64,000 nt of DNA. Origin: Microcyclospora pomicola. Its lineage: Eukaryota; Ascomycota; Dothideomycetes; Capnodiales. A model generated the notes under the pieces. It saw only the letters and a program-made list of their open reading frames with translations, was not told where the DNA came from and did not search any database. Below are positions 1-12,138 of the stretch, in pieces. The stretch lies in NCBI GenBank assembly GCA_002786065.1, contig NHNY01000002.1:1396697-1460696 (forward strand). Direction: 5' to 3'. The position numbers and the translations under genes were made by a program. Each line of letters opens with the position of its first letter. The first letter of the stretch is position 1.

Positions 1-9
1 CCTATCAGA

Positions 10-1038
10 ATGTCTACCAACGTTGGAGCTTGGGTCGTCTCTGACAAGGCGCACCCACTCGAGATTCAGCCAAGCGAACACACCGAAGCCGGCGAGAACC
101 AGATTGTTGTGAAGAACGCCGCGGTTGCCTTGAACCTCGTCGACTGGGCCACTCAGGCCATCGGCACCGGCGTTTTTCCCAACCTTAAGCTTCCCGCGAT
201 CCTTGGGCATGATGTCGCTGGCGAGGCCGTTGAGGTAGGGTCCGGCGTCGAACACATCAAAGTCGGCGATCGTGTCATTGGAAAGGCTTCGGGCCCTATC
301 AGCGGAGGTCCTCACGCCTCTGCATTCCAGACGTACACAGTGGTCGAAGGGAACGCCGCCGCGCCAATTCCGGCCAGACTCTCCTATCCCGATGCGGCGG
401 TCATTCCGCTGGCACTTTCGACGGCCGCAAGTGGGCTGTTTGGTGACGACCAGCTCAACATGTCGCTTCCTCAGCTTCCAGCGGCCGCACCCAACGGCGA
501 CACCGTGCTCATCTGGGGCGGTGCGTCGAGTGTGGGGACCAACGCCATCGAGATGGTCGTGGCCGCTGGATACGAAGTCATCACCACAGCGTCTCCTAAG
601 AACTAGGCATACCTGAAATCACTTGGTGCTGCTCACATGTTCGACTACAAGAGTGAGACCGTGATACAGGACATCATCCAAGCATTCAAGGGGAAGAAGA
701 GCGTCGGTGCCTTGGCCATTGGGCAGACCGCCGCACAGCCTTGCGTTGACATCGTGTCGCAAATCGACGGCATCAAGTTCGTGGCCTGTGCCAACCTTCC
801 GCCTGAGCAAATGCCGGATGGAGTCACTGCAAAGTTCATCATCGGTGACAGCATCGTGAGGAGCGAGGTGGGTCCAGCTCTCTTTGGAGACTGGGTACCC
901 AAAGCACTCGAGCAGGGGACTTTCGTGGCATCGCCGCCAGCTGAGGTCATTGGAAAGGGACTCGAAGCAATTCAGGCCGGGCTGGACAGACTGCCGGGTG
1001 GAGTCTCGGCCACGAAACTGGTGGTGGATCTGAGCTAG
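10..1038 (+). pseudogene. MDR-superfamily enoyl reductase / zinc-less alcohol dehydrogenase, interrupted by an in-frame TAG
   Basis: A quinone-oxidoreductase-like member of the medium-chain dehydrogenase/reductase superfamily, the NADPH-dependent type often called trans-enoyl reductase or TOXD-like. The GroES-like half (about residues 25-125) contains GHDVAGEAVEVGSGV; the Rossmann half has the nucleotide-binding stretch IWGGASSVG at about 168-176. The usual catalytic-zinc cysteine is absent, so it is probably zinc-independent. The ATG at 10 suits the family start. The frame is open to 603, hits TAG at 604-606 just after the second Rossmann strand (ITTASPKN), then continues in the same frame with AYLKSLGAAH to the true-looking stop at 1036-1038. 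Full length would be 342 residues, normal for the family. No intron of plausible size removes the stop without deleting conserved sequence. It is either a recent nonsense pseudogene or a base error. The promoter lies left of the window. Confidence 0.8.
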
Positions 1039-1586
1039 AATCGCTGGTGCTGCATTACATCTAGGTCATCCGATCGCGCCCAGCAATACAGTCGAGCATG
1101 TGGCTGTGATGTCCACGGTCTGCTTGTCGGCGAGGGAATGGAATTATAACAATAGCAAGAGCAGCCACGATGCAGAAAATAGTGTACGTGTGTGTGCATG
1201 TCAGGTAAGTAGGCAGGCTGGGCATCATCACATGTAGTTCTCGCGAGTGCAATGGTGATGTCGCAAGATCTTGCGTCAGTCACGTCACATACATGTTGTG
1301 TCATGAGACATGAGCTCTCGAATCACTTGTAAGGTGAGGAATACGTGATACCATCTCGTTGTATTTGACCCGCATTTGCACTATTTGAAACTCCATTCCC
1401 TGACATGCCATCGCTCTGTGCTGCTCTAGCCGCGATCTCTCGTCAAGTGCTCCAAAACTCCATAATCATATCTCGAAGTGGAGAGTCGTGTCTATGTGAA
1501 CATAGGAAAGGTTAGAAGCCCCAACCATCAAAGCATTTTGAGCCTGGCGTGCTCGTGATGAGCTAGACCACCTTCTCGATTCAAGA
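1039..1586. other. Intergenic, convergent 3' ends
   Basis: This stretch lies between the stop of the MDR gene and the stop of the minus-strand gene at 1587. It holds only short overlapping open frames without family resemblance. I see nothing beyond the two presumed 3' untranslated regions. Confidence 0.6.
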
Positions 1587-2959
1587 TCATACGCCACGCC
1601 CAGCGCTCCCAGCGCTCTCTCCGAAGCGCACTTCGTCATCGACGAGAACGCCCCGACGACTGCTTGTCGTTGTGCTCTGACTCTCGCTCCGCTCGCGTGG
1701 TCCAGCGACACCTCCAACGCCGCCACTGCCCGATGCCCACGCAGCAATGCCGATGCTTGGACTTGGAAGGGCCGACCGAGCGAGCTCGAGACTGTCTCTA
1801 GCACTACGTGGCGCATCGGTCGTGATGTGCGGAGAGTTGATGTTCGGACGGCCAAGATCAGATTGGCTGGAATCTCGCCTGCGAGCACGCAATGCACGTT
1901 CCAAAGCCCTTACACGCTGGCGAAGACTCTCGTTCTCGGCCTTGACGATTTCCATCTCAGACCGATAGGCAGCGGTCTCGTTGTGGGGGTGGAGAGCTTG
2001 ATGCGGCGATTGCGACGTTGGGGGTGGGTGTATCTGAGGTGTCCCGGGCTGTGCTGTGGTGGATTGGTATGAGGGATCACGCGACAAAGCTGGACGGTGA
2101 GGAAGGATGAAAGGCGTCGCTGAAGCTTGGCCATGACGGGCAAGTTCCAGTGACTGCCGTGCTGGAGTGGACCTTCCTGACGCGCTGACCGAAGGTTGAC
2201 GACTGATGGAGCCAGCAGTGGATCGCGCGGCTGCTGCTGCACGGTCGGCAGAGGCTTGCGAGACGGAGCCAAGTAATACCCCACCTGCAGCGCCATGGTG
2301 TGCCTGAGAAGAGGTACTCGGCGCGCTGATGCCGGCTGTGGCTGTTGTGGACACGTTGTTGCTACTTCGACCACTGACCGAAGAAGAGGATCGGTGCCGG
2401 CGAGAAGGTGTCGGATGGGTAGCCCCCGTCATCTGATGTGTCGGATTGGGGTCTGAAATGTCGATTGGCAGCAATGAGGCCGATGTCGAGGTTGACGAGT
2501 GGGAGGCATTGCTTGCCACCGAGGCAGTCTGTGCCCGTAACGCCGTCAATTCACGAGTCAGACGGTTAACCTGGTTGTTGTGTTAGTTGATGTTCGTATC
2601 TGCCCCACGCTGCATCCTCGAGCCTCTCTTACCACAGCCTCTTGCTCTTTCTCGCATTCCAGATACAGCTCGGCGGCCGTCAAGGGGCGTGGATGACGCA
2701 GCGGCAGACCAGCAGTCTCGCTACTGCTGATTACCGGACTACGTAATTGGTTGTTGTTGGTGGTAATGGCAGGGAGGGGCACTGCAGGGGGTCCCATCAT
2801 CTGCGACGTTCTTCTGGAAGCAGGGTTCGAGCTGGTAATCGAGTTGGTGGTGGAAGGAGGGCGCGAGGTCAGCGTCGGACGTGATGAAGTGGGGAGGGAG
2901 TTGATATCCGGGGCCATGATGGCTGCTGCTGCGGTTCCTTGGTCTTCGCGAGTTGTCAT
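1587..2959 (-). CDS. Conserved ascomycete low-complexity protein with coiled coil (function unknown)
   Basis: Two exons, 2959-2633 and 2570-1587, separated by a 62-bp intron (GTAAGA ... ACCAG, phase 0) and giving 436 residues. The join restores the helical segment ECEKEQEAV-VNRLTRELTALRAQ, which looks like the conserved core. The rest is Ser/Thr/Pro-rich and probably disordered, with a second predicted coiled coil near residues 300-335 (EMEIVKAENESLRQRVRAL). A second ATG at 2917 (MAPDINSL) could be the real start, giving 422 residues. No catalytic motif, signal peptide or membrane segment is visible. The pattern of short coiled coils in a disordered chain fits a scaffold or adaptor, but that is only inference. 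It is transcribed in the same direction as the two genes to its right. Confidence 0.75.
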
Positions 2960-3457
2960 CAAGTGGCAGATGTTACACAAAGATCGCGGTTGTTCCGTGA
3001 ATGGTCAAGCTCCAGGGACATGTTACTTGTCCTTGAGTGTTGACAATCAGATGCTCATGATGTACATCCTGTACAGCCTCAATCGTTGAGCAGAGCCAGC
3101 AACCTGATACGTTTCAGGAGGCGAAGAGCGGCAGGACGTGTACGTATCAGGGCAGCGAGCGATAAGTTAGGCCTCACTATTGTCTGATGAAGTGCAGTCA
3201 GCACGACGCGACAAGATTGGCACGTGGTTGTCACATGCCGCGTCCACTCTATGACATCGGACGGCACAATGACCATGCACGTTGCACATGGTCATCGACA
3301 TATCTATTCCTACACCTACCTTAAACAACCTCTTGAAGATGTTTGCCCTTTTGGAGTATGCATCACAAACTTACCAACAGGCCGACCGGATTCCGAAGTG
3401 CACAACATCAAGAAGCTCAAATTAGCAGTCTGTCCTATTTTGTCATTCATTCATCAC
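2960..3457. other. Intergenic (promoter of the gene at 1587-2959)
   Basis: Upstream of the coiled-coil gene and downstream of the hydratase gene. There is no convincing coding frame or repeat. Confidence 0.5.
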
Positions 3458-4465
3458 CTATAGCTTGCTCTCCTGCTTTGCGTTCACGACCTTCATCTTG
3501 GCCCGACCGTTGCTCAGACACAACTTCCCGCCCTTCACACTCACCACAAACCGCACCTCCTCCCATCCCTCGCTATCCGCATTGCTCATCCGCCAGACCT
3601 GCGTCACCAGCGTATCGCCCGGCATCACAGGGCTTGCAAACCTCGCCGCAAACTCCTTGATGTTGGTCGCATCACTGCCGCCCAGCAACTTCACCAACCC
3701 GTGCGCCGTCGTATTCCACGAGAACAAGCCGTGCATGATCGCACCTCCGAACCCCATGGCTTTGCCTGGCTCCGGCGTGGCATGCAGCGGGTTATAGTCT
3801 CCGTTCAGCCGATACAGATGCGCCGACTCGGCGTTGGTCGCGTGCTCGAACACCAAGTCCGCCTTCTTGCCCTCGGGCGGGTTGAACGACGGGTCTTTGG
3901 GTCCCTTGGGTCCACCCCAACCACCCTGCCCAACGTAGAACGCACTTCCAATGACACGTGTATAGACCTCGCCGGACTTGGCGTCCACCAGATCCGTCTG
4001 CGTCTTCATCACCGTTGACTTGCCCTTGTCATACACGCCGATGATCTTCTGCCGCGACTCGAACGTGCGGCCCGCGGAGGTGGTCGGCAGCGGCTTGTAG
4101 AAGAACATCTGCCGCTCGCCGTCGAGCACGCGACGAGCATCGAGTTTGGGTAGGCCTGGGACATCCCCGAGGCCCTTGGCGTTGGCGGCGTAGAAATCGA
4201 CGACTTCTTGCGAGTCGCGTTTGAATGGGAGGAGGATGGGGTAGGTGGGGAACACGGAGAACTTGGGATGCAGTTCCTAGATTGAAAAACATACATCAGT
4301 TCCGGCGCGTCAGATATTTCGGACGGAGTTTCGGAAGCATACGTAGAGAAAGTGAAGCTCGTTGTCCACCGTGCAGCCGATGCTGTTGGCGAACAGCAGC
4401 ACATCGCGCTTCACCCATGACACGGGGACCGCGGGGTACTCATAACCCACGCCGCCGTCGCCCAT
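3458..4465 (-). CDS. Peroxisomal 2-enoyl-CoA hydratase 2 (MaoC-like, hot-dog fold) with PTS1
   Basis: Hydrates trans-2-enoyl-CoA to (3R)-hydroxyacyl-CoA in peroxisomal fatty-acid handling. Exons 4465-4343 and 4276-3458 are split by a 66-bp intron (GTATGC ... ATCTAG, phase 0), giving 313 residues; the join reads FLY-ELHPKFSVFPTYP. The N-terminal half is the MaoC dehydratase N-type hot dog. The C-terminal half carries the hydratase-2 motif YRLNGDYNPLH, with the catalytic Asp and His at about 201 and 206, followed by GFGGAIMHGL. The protein ends in Ser-Lys-Leu, a textbook type 1 peroxisomal signal. Its length matches the hydratase-2 domain of multifunctional enzyme 2, here as a stand-alone protein without the dehydrogenase domains. 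Role in beta-oxidation or in a (3R)-hydroxyacyl branch is inferred. Confidence 0.92.
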
Positions 4466-4904
4466 CTTTTACTACTTCCAAGGACAGGTATCGTTGTGAA
4501 ATGCCAAACACTTGAAGCGAGCCAAGGCAGTGAAATTGAGCCACAGAAGTAAATGTTGTAGATCAACATATGTATTTGAGTGCAGATGTAATAAAGCATT
4601 CAATAATTAAAGCCGACCCCAGAATGTGGGGAGAGTTCGAGGCTAAGCCGAGGTCCATCAGTTGCCGTCCATTGACGCGGCAGAGGCGAAGCCTATCGGC
4701 AATTGCGCTTGGGAATAACAGATTCAATGAGCTAGGTAGGTATGGCTATTGGAGCTATGCTAAGATGCAGATAGAGACGAATTGCCTCTCCCATCTGGAA
4801 TCTGACGTGAGCTACTGTATTTGCGAGATAGTTCGCATGACATGCTGGTGTAATTACAATAATCTTAGCCATATCATATAAATCTCTTCTGCGATATGTT
4901 CACC
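4466..4904. other. Intergenic
   Basis: Promoter side of the hydratase gene and 3' side of the PHD gene. It is fairly AT-rich near 4550-4620 and 4840-4890. No gene is seen. Confidence 0.5.
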
Positions 4905-6379
4905 TTACGTGGCTGTTGCTTTACCACGCATGGTGTTGGTGCCTGCGGGTACTGCGTCCGCTCGATATACATGGGTAAACACGCCGTTTTGGTCCTCATC
5001 GTCCACCAGCCATTGCTGATCGTCTTGGTCGGGTGGCAAGGTCCGCATCAGTCCGTAGCCCGGACGAGGGTAGTTGGCTGGGTGCTCGGATGGGCCTAGA
5101 TCTTCGTCCTCATCTTCGTCTTCCATGGCACCGAGCGCTGGCTCATCGTCGATCGCGATTGTCGGTGCTGTGTTTGCAGGTTGTGTGCTTGGTGTTGGCT
5201 GCGTCTTCGTGTGACCGTTGGTCGCCGGTAATGTGATGGAGTCTCGCGTTATGCCTTGAAACTTGAACTCGGGTGAGAATACTGGCAAGCTTGGTTGCAA
5301 CGTTGTGGCCCTCGTGAGGAGTCTTATAAGCAGTTTTGGCGGCAAGGTTAAGAAGTACTTTTGACGCTACGTGGAGGTTAGTAACAGCGTGACGTTTCAG
5401 CTTTGACAGTCGGTCAACCAACCTCTTCTACCGATGCGCCTTCTGCCGCCACGAAAGTGGACATATCCACCTCCGAGGCCAGCTGATTCCTTTCCTTCTC
5501 GCAAGGTCTGCAATACCACTCCTTGTCTAGCTCATCAATGACACTTTGATCGATCGGGGGATGGTGGCAATATCGATGATATGGCGTGTTACAGCCGTCA
5601 CAGAACACGATCATGTTATTCGTCGGACTCGTGCCTCGCAAGCACACCTTGCATACTGCCGACTCGGGATTCCTGCGGTATGTTCGTTTCCGTTTGTGGG
5701 TAGCCACAGGCGATGGTGCAGGCGGCGGGACGAATACGGTAGGCTTTTGGACGGCTCTTCCAGACTTTGTCTGTGTCGCAGCTGGGGTGTACACCTCACT
5801 GCTGTCAGAATCATCGTCATCATCATCTTCGTGGTCTTCTCGTTTTCTTTTCCCACTCCGGCCCCCTCCACGTGCTCGTGAGCCACGGGATCTACCTGGT
5901 GGTCGACCACGACCACGACCCCGGACCGTGGGCGATGCTGATGCTCCCTCTCCAGCGTCAATACTATTGCCTGCTGCATTCGACCCTCTATTCCCCTTTC
6001 CCGTTCGCACATTTTTGCCACCGCGTTTGGTGAGACTTCCGGGAGGTGGAGTGGAGATGCTGTCTGCAGTGGCCATGGTCCGCATCATCTGTTCCTTGGC
6101 GGCTTCGAAGCCGGAGGTGGCGCCATCAACTTGAGCGCCATTGGCCTTGATTCTCTCAAGAATATTCGTGGTTTGCGCCGATAGTTGTAGCATGGGACCT
6201 TCCTTTCCATTGGACTCTGATGTTTTCGCCGGTTCATCCGAAGGAAAATGATCTGAGGATGGCGGCTCAGAGATCCCGGACGTTGATGACGGGGGCGCGT
6301 AGCTCGGTGCAACATCCATTGGCTGGAGAGGAGCCTCCCCAGAACCCTCAAAAGGGCCAACATGCACCGGATCGTCCAT
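4905..6379 (-). CDS. PHD-finger chromatin protein with AT-hook-like basic region
   Basis: Exons 6379-5423 and 5366-4905 are joined across a 56-bp intron (GTTGGT ... ACGTAG, phase 0, with a TACTAAC branch site), giving 472 residues. A canonical C4HC3 PHD finger lies at about 243-293 (CKVC ... CDGC ... YHRYCH ... WYCRPC), the module that reads histone H3 tails. Before it is an Arg/Gly-rich stretch with RGRGRGRPPGR (AT-hook-like) and a KRKR nuclear signal, then an acidic run. After it, the join creates EERQKYFLTLPPKLLIRLL and later NYPRPGYGLMRTLPP with QQWLVDDEDQ, segments that I recall as shared by fungal proteins of this kind. The start is the first ATG in frame. A nuclear chromatin-reader role is inferred; the complex it belongs to cannot be told from sequence. 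Confidence 0.88.
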
Positions 6380-7461
6380 TGTAGGGTTCAAGAGCCCGCA
6401 CGCTTCACTCTGCTGGCTGTATAGCGTGATTCGTCGGCATGGTCATTGAGTAGAGCGGAGTGAGGTCGGACCTATGGGCGGCTCACGTGGCAGCCACTCC
6501 CGGGCCTTAAGTGACATGACATGAAGCTTGGCTCAAACGGCCGAGTGTCTTGTATCACAGTAATTTATCACAGTACATTATTATTGTGGATTTCCAGTCT
6601 GGACATTCCACAATACCTAGAACGCATGGCTTTCGAGTCCCGGTCGAGTTCCGCCGGAACGATCTCCCGGAAAGCCGCAGTAGCTACATGTAAAATTCTT
6701 TGAAACTCGCATAAGAATTGATTAATACTGCGACTACTGAGCAACTGGCCAAGCACTCTTGACGTGGCAGCTTTTGACTCTGCCAAATCGCCATCTAAGA
6801 GATCATTCGTCAATTATGACTATGAAACGACGTATGTGACTGTGTGCGTTTGGGAAATGTGATGCATATAATCGCAAATCGCTTAGCATTGAATCCTTCC
6901 AATCGGCCCCGGCTTGCCTCGACAGGGATAAGCCCTGGCATTCCACCCTTGGCCAGCCAACCTGACCTCACGATACTGTAGCTGGGGAGTCGTCCGACCG
7001 ATCTGGTTCGAAAGACTCGCACATCCACCTATGTAGTGTCATAAGGAACGACATCGATGACCAAAAGGATGAAAGATATAAGGATCCGATCCATATGCAC
7101 GTGCTAGTCGGCTCTGCGGCGGTTCGCGTCCCATCTGCGCACTGACGTAGAGATCAACGGGGATCGTAAGCTTCCCCTGATTATTATTATGATAATATGT
7201 CTCCTAGACTTTGCACTTCTATCACATCCTCGGCGGCGCGATCGTTTGTGTGGCCCGCAAACCATTTGATCCCATCTGACTGGAGTCGACGGAGATAGCG
7301 GCAGCACTCATTACACCACAATGGTAACCGCGGTCTGCTATATCGGGGTAAGAGCTGATCAATGAGTGGACGACCCCTCGATTTACATCAGGACCAATAA
7401 CTCGCCATCTCCATCCGTCCTTCGGACCTCCACCCAGCAGGGATAAATACCCGGCCTCAAT
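6380..7461. other. Divergent intergenic region between PHD and hydrolase genes
   Basis: About 1.1 kb between two divergent start codons. It presumably holds both promoters. A short ATTATTATTATGATAATA tract sits near 7180. No tRNA or conserved coding frame was found. Confidence 0.5.
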
Positions 7462-10400
7462 ATGGTCTTCAACGCGCTCACCGTCGCGACGGCGGTGACT
7501 CCGGCAGTTCTTGAAACGTACTTCTCGCATTTCCTCAACCGTGCGCCTCTGCGACAAAAGCCAACAGCTCACATCTCCTATCATGAGGGCCTCCGTCTGA
7601 TCCGGCAATTCTTGGAGTATGCATCGAGACACACCGTGGAAGATATCCAGGGCTTCACCGGACAGTGGGTCCCAGCACCTACTTGGGTGCGGATACAAGA
7701 TGTTGAGATTGCGCCCCAGTTTCTCGAACGCGCCGCACGCGCGATACGTGACCAGCTGGGCTGGAAAGGTATCGAGCGTGTTGGCGGCGAGACCTGGTGG
7801 CAATGGCGGCGACCCGAGGCGCCTTTAAGAGCCGAGTGGATTGAGATGCGCAAAGATTTTGCGGAGCGGAAGCGAAATGGCGAGAAATGCGATCGCGTAA
7901 TCTTCTACATACATGGCGGCGCATATTACTTTGGATCGGTGGACGAGCATCGATACCAGATGCAAAGACATGCGCGGAAGCTGAGAGCCCGGGTGCTGGC
8001 ACCACGATATCGATTGGCACCTCAATATCCATTTCCATGTGGGCTGTACGATTGTCTTGCGGCCTACCTCTATCTCCTCGAGCACTTTCCAACCGAGCAG
8101 ATCTTGTTCGGCGGTGATTCCGCAGGTGGTGGAATGGTTCTCAGTCTTCTGGTCGTGCTCCGCGATCAGGGCCTACCTCTACCTGCTGGTACAATCTTGC
8201 TGTCGCCATGGGTGGACTTGACACACTCCTTCCCCTCCGTTGCGGGAGACGACAGCGGCGATTACATTCCATCGCATGGTTTCTTGCACAAACCATCGAT
8301 GGCATGGCCTCCACCACCTCATGATGAGCTGAAGAAGACTGCAACCCCTAAGAAAGTCTTCGATAGACCAACCGGTGCGGTTGAGCTTCCTGCGACAGCT
8401 GAGCCAGACGAGTCATCTGACCAGACCAAGGCTGGCAATGCCGGGTCGGACGAGGGTACCGCAGGGCTGGAGAGGCCTGCTACAAGACATCAAAAAGAAC
8501 AGCCCATTGACACCATACCAGGCATTGGGGAGAACCTCAGCATTACTATTGACGGGGAGAAAATAGAATTGAAAGAGCAAATACAGCTTTATGCGCCCAA
8601 CGATTTACTCTCGCACCCCTTGGTGTCGCCAGTGCTTCAGCCCTCGCTTGGGGGCCTTCCGCCGATGCTGATTCAGGTTGGCGGTGGTGAATTGCTCCGA
8701 GATGAGCAGATCTATCTTGCACATAAAGCCGCTGACCCGAAAGCATATCCTCCGGGCAATGCGATGATGAAGGAATATGATCCAACTAGAGAGATACTGA
8801 ATAGATACCCACCCACAGATGTCCAGCTTCAGGTTTGGGATGACTTGTGCCGTTCGTGTAACCCAATGGCATCATATCATGCAATTTTCTGACTGAGCTA
8901 CAGATGTTCCACACACCTTATCATTCACACGTCCAGCGAAGTATATGTACCGATCCGTCGCGCAATTCGGTGCTTGGGCGTTGGCACACTCGCAACAAAA
9001 AGGCATCGACATACAAGATGATGACGCTGTCTCCGTCATCAGTGACGGCCCCGACACAGCAGACGAAGCTGATGCGTCTGCTTCGAAAACGGATCTACGG
9101 ACAAAGAAGACGAGCGCCGAGACCAAGCCCGGCTCAACGGAAACGCCATACGGAGCAGTTGGTAGGGCTGGAGATCCACTTCCACCCTTCAAGGACCATA
9201 TGATTCGTCAACGCGTCACACGACATGGTGTGATTTACCCTCTCGCTGTTCAGGCCGAACTTGCTTGTCTTCACCTCGACCCATCGACAGTCGGCAACAT
9301 CAAACAAGGTCCCGTGCGAAAGTGGTTGGCCGCAAAGAAAGTCAACGATCAGAAATTTGCAAGCGAGAAGAAGAAGATCCAAAAGAAGCGTGCTAAAGAA
9401 CTGGAGAAAGGGTTTGACAAAATCCCCGATGAGAATCCTCCAGCCACAGCCATTGTCAACAGAAGACGGAATGGCGTAGCGCCAGAACAGAAGAAGAAGG
9501 GCAAGTCCTGGGGTCTTGCAATGTGGTCTGGATGGGGCAGTCATCACGATGAGAAGACGCTTGCACGAGAGGAAAAGGCTGAGAATGATAGTCAAGCACC
9601 GAATGCAACAGACACTACTGTACAGCCGGAACCATCCAATGCCCCACCAAGTGGTAACCTTAACTTACCTGGACCAAGTACGACTGGCAAGAACAGTCGC
9701 CGCGCCTCTGGTTCCTCATATCTATCTACTCCTTGGTCAACCAAAGACAAAGACCGCCCGAAAAGTCCTTATCGGAAAGTGACTGACAGCGGTCAAGCTG
9801 GTGGCGCTGGAGTTGAAACAGCAAGCTTTTTGCCTCAAGGAAGCAGTGGCATTGATATGTTGCCTCAGCGCAGGTCTTCTGGTTCACCGTCTGTGAGGAC
9901 CAATCGACCTTTGAGCAACACTGCACCGATCCCCGTCTCGAGTTTGGGTCTTACCTCGGTACCTACAGCATCCGAAGTTTCACCCAACAGCACCCAAGTC
10001 TCAGGATCGGAGAATACCTTTCTAGGTCCTAACGCTCAGCGACCCCATAACGGCATAGCAGCCTACCCGTTCAAGCTACGCAAGCCAACCGACAATGCTT
10101 CGGTCATGACGCTCGAGAGCATGGCAGGAAGCAGCGCTGTCTCGACCGCGGGTACAGAGGACAGACAGGGCGAGGCTGTTGAACTGCCTGCTGCCAACGG
10201 ACGGTCTGCGATGATGGCTGAGCTGCCTGCCGATGCTACAACAACAAATCGATCTGGAACAGCGTTTGAACCTTCAGCGCGGCAGCCAAGCCCCGCTCCC
10301 AGCTCACCATCGGTCCAGAATAGTGCAAAATCTCCGGTCTTTGATCAGAGGACGTCTGTCCTTGGCAGAATCGGTGCCGATGGTATGCCCGTTGCTCCGT

Positions 10401-11098
10401 TGTTTGCCAAAGGGAACGTCGCGATTGCAGCCGCGCCTAACGAGGAGGGGTCGCCCGATGAAGCCGTAAGCCCCGTTGATACGGACACTTCCAGACCCAT
10501 GTTCAAGATCCGGAATCCTGTTCAGGATCCACGCGTACAAGGCAACACGTCCATGAGCCCGGAGACCATCCTCCCACGACAAGAACAGGCTACAAGTGCA
10601 GCGCCCTTCCGACTGCGACATACCCTCTATGACCCAAACAATCCAGGTCCGGTCTCTCCGCTTGACAACAGTGCAGAGCTGACTTTGCCTTCCCTCGGAT
10701 CGGGCTCTACGCTCGCCAATGCGGACGGGGGGTATCAAGATCTGCCCCCCAACTCGAACATCACCATGCCCACCGCTGTCACGCATGGTCGTGGACGACC
10801 TCCAATCCCAAACATGGGCGACCTCCCACCTCCCCCGCCCCCCAAGGATGCAAGGTACAACGACCTGCTTACAGACCAGGCCCAAGCCAGCCAGTCCGTG
10901 TCGCCCATCACTCCCTCCGGCACCGACCCGCTTGCCTCCACCCCAACCAAGACGAGGGCCCCCGGCCTCTTCAGCAAGAAAAAGAGCTCCTCCTCCTTGC
11001 TGGCTGGCGCAGACCGGCAACGCGGTGGTGATCCGGCGGCATCTTCGTCGCAAAGGCCCCCGCTGGAGACTTTCGTCACGGCACGGGAGGATTTGTGA
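7462..11098 (+). CDS. HSL-type alpha/beta hydrolase (lipase/esterase) with very long disordered C-terminus
   Basis: Exons 7462-8851 and 8904-11098 with a 52-bp intron (GTTCGT ... TACAG, phase 1) give 1194 residues. The N-terminal catalytic part shows the oxyanion motif HGGAYYFGS at 151-159 and the nucleophile elbow GDSAGG at 218-223, the signature of the hormone-sensitive-lipase family. The intron join restores VWDDLCHVPHTLSF, which supplies the catalytic His region. An insertion of about 100 residues, charged and low in complexity, splits the hydrolase domain around residues 280-380. From about residue 480 there is a lysine-rich segment and then some 600 residues of Ser/Pro-rich disorder with a polyproline stretch near 1110. 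Lipid or ester substrate is unknown. The long tail suggests recruitment or regulation by phosphorylation, which is inference. Confidence 0.88.
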
Positions 11099-12138
11099 GC
11101 AGGCGAACCGTCTGCCTGTTCGTGGGAGAGGTACCATCGATCTTCATTCCATAGTGCAAAGATAGTAGAAATATAATCTTGAGATGTCATTGATGTATGC
11201 ATTTATCTTCTCTTATAATTTCATCTTCTGAAGTCGTCAAAATACCCACCTCGACTGCCACGAGCCGTCGAGGACGTGTAAACACGAGGCCGGCACGAGT
11301 AAATTGAGATCAAACCAATTGGATATTTGTCGTTGAGTCAGGAAAATTTGTACCAACGTGTTGAACGGAACAACAAGACTGATTCGTGCCAACCAGTGCT
11401 CAAGCAGCAAACGTCAGCGCTATTGCTGAGGCGATGCAGTCACAAAAAGCACAAAACCTTTACTTCCCGTGGCACATGATAGGGCTCTCGAAGAAAGGTA
11501 CCTTATCAAGCTCAATACCCGCTGTGCTAAGGGAAGCATTCACGCCTGCACGGCGAGGTCCCCAAAAGCTGAGGGTGCCGTTGCGTTTGTCCCCTTCAGT
11601 TCTGTAGCGAACCTGGCAAAGGTCGAAGAAATGTTCTCGGGTCGGGACACGAGTGCAAATCAGCATTGCCTGGCGCGAGGGTGGGCGAGACGCACGTCAA
11701 GGTCAAATGGGTCGAGAGCGATAGGGACGATGGTCGGGAATGGCTGGAGATTTCGTCAACGGTGTCTTCTTACCTGCCACATGCTCGACATGACCTTGAA
11801 CAGGCGCGGATGTGCCGCAAATGGGATGCATGGAAGACGTCGGGGACGGAGTCCGTGAAGAATCGGACTGTCATGCTATAAAAGGTACATGGATGCTGAA
11901 CATACATATCCGCAACGCCACCCAATGCTATATATGCCATGCGTTCCATATCGTGTGTCGTACCAAATCATGTGTCGTACGATCGTTGAATGTTCGTGGC
12001 GCAGCTCCTGCCCCTCGAGATAAGTTCCATGCACCGAGCTCCGGCGCATGCGTAAGTCCTTGGTGCTTACACGAACCGTACGATGGCCCATTGCTGCGTT
12101 GGCCGCGAAAGACTCGCAGCATCAATCACTTGGACGGA
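11099..12138. other. Convergent intergenic region, no gene recognised
   Basis: Between the stops of the hydrolase (+) and the RING gene (-). Small frames exist on both strands, the best-looking being 11666-11881 (+), but none has a recognisable family, start context or splice logic. A decayed gene cannot be excluded. Confidence 0.4.

Noticed and set aside
545-606. Possible short intron ending at the TAG of the MDR gene (AACTAG as 3' splice site)
   Set aside because: Any intron of usable length would remove the conserved second Rossmann strand.
5546-6134. Plus-strand ORFs antisense to the PHD gene
   Set aside because: Shadows of a strongly supported minus-strand gene.
6990-7030. GGTTCGA motif resembling a tRNA B box
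   Set aside because: The flanks do not form a T-arm stem and there is no A box or acceptor stem at the right distance.
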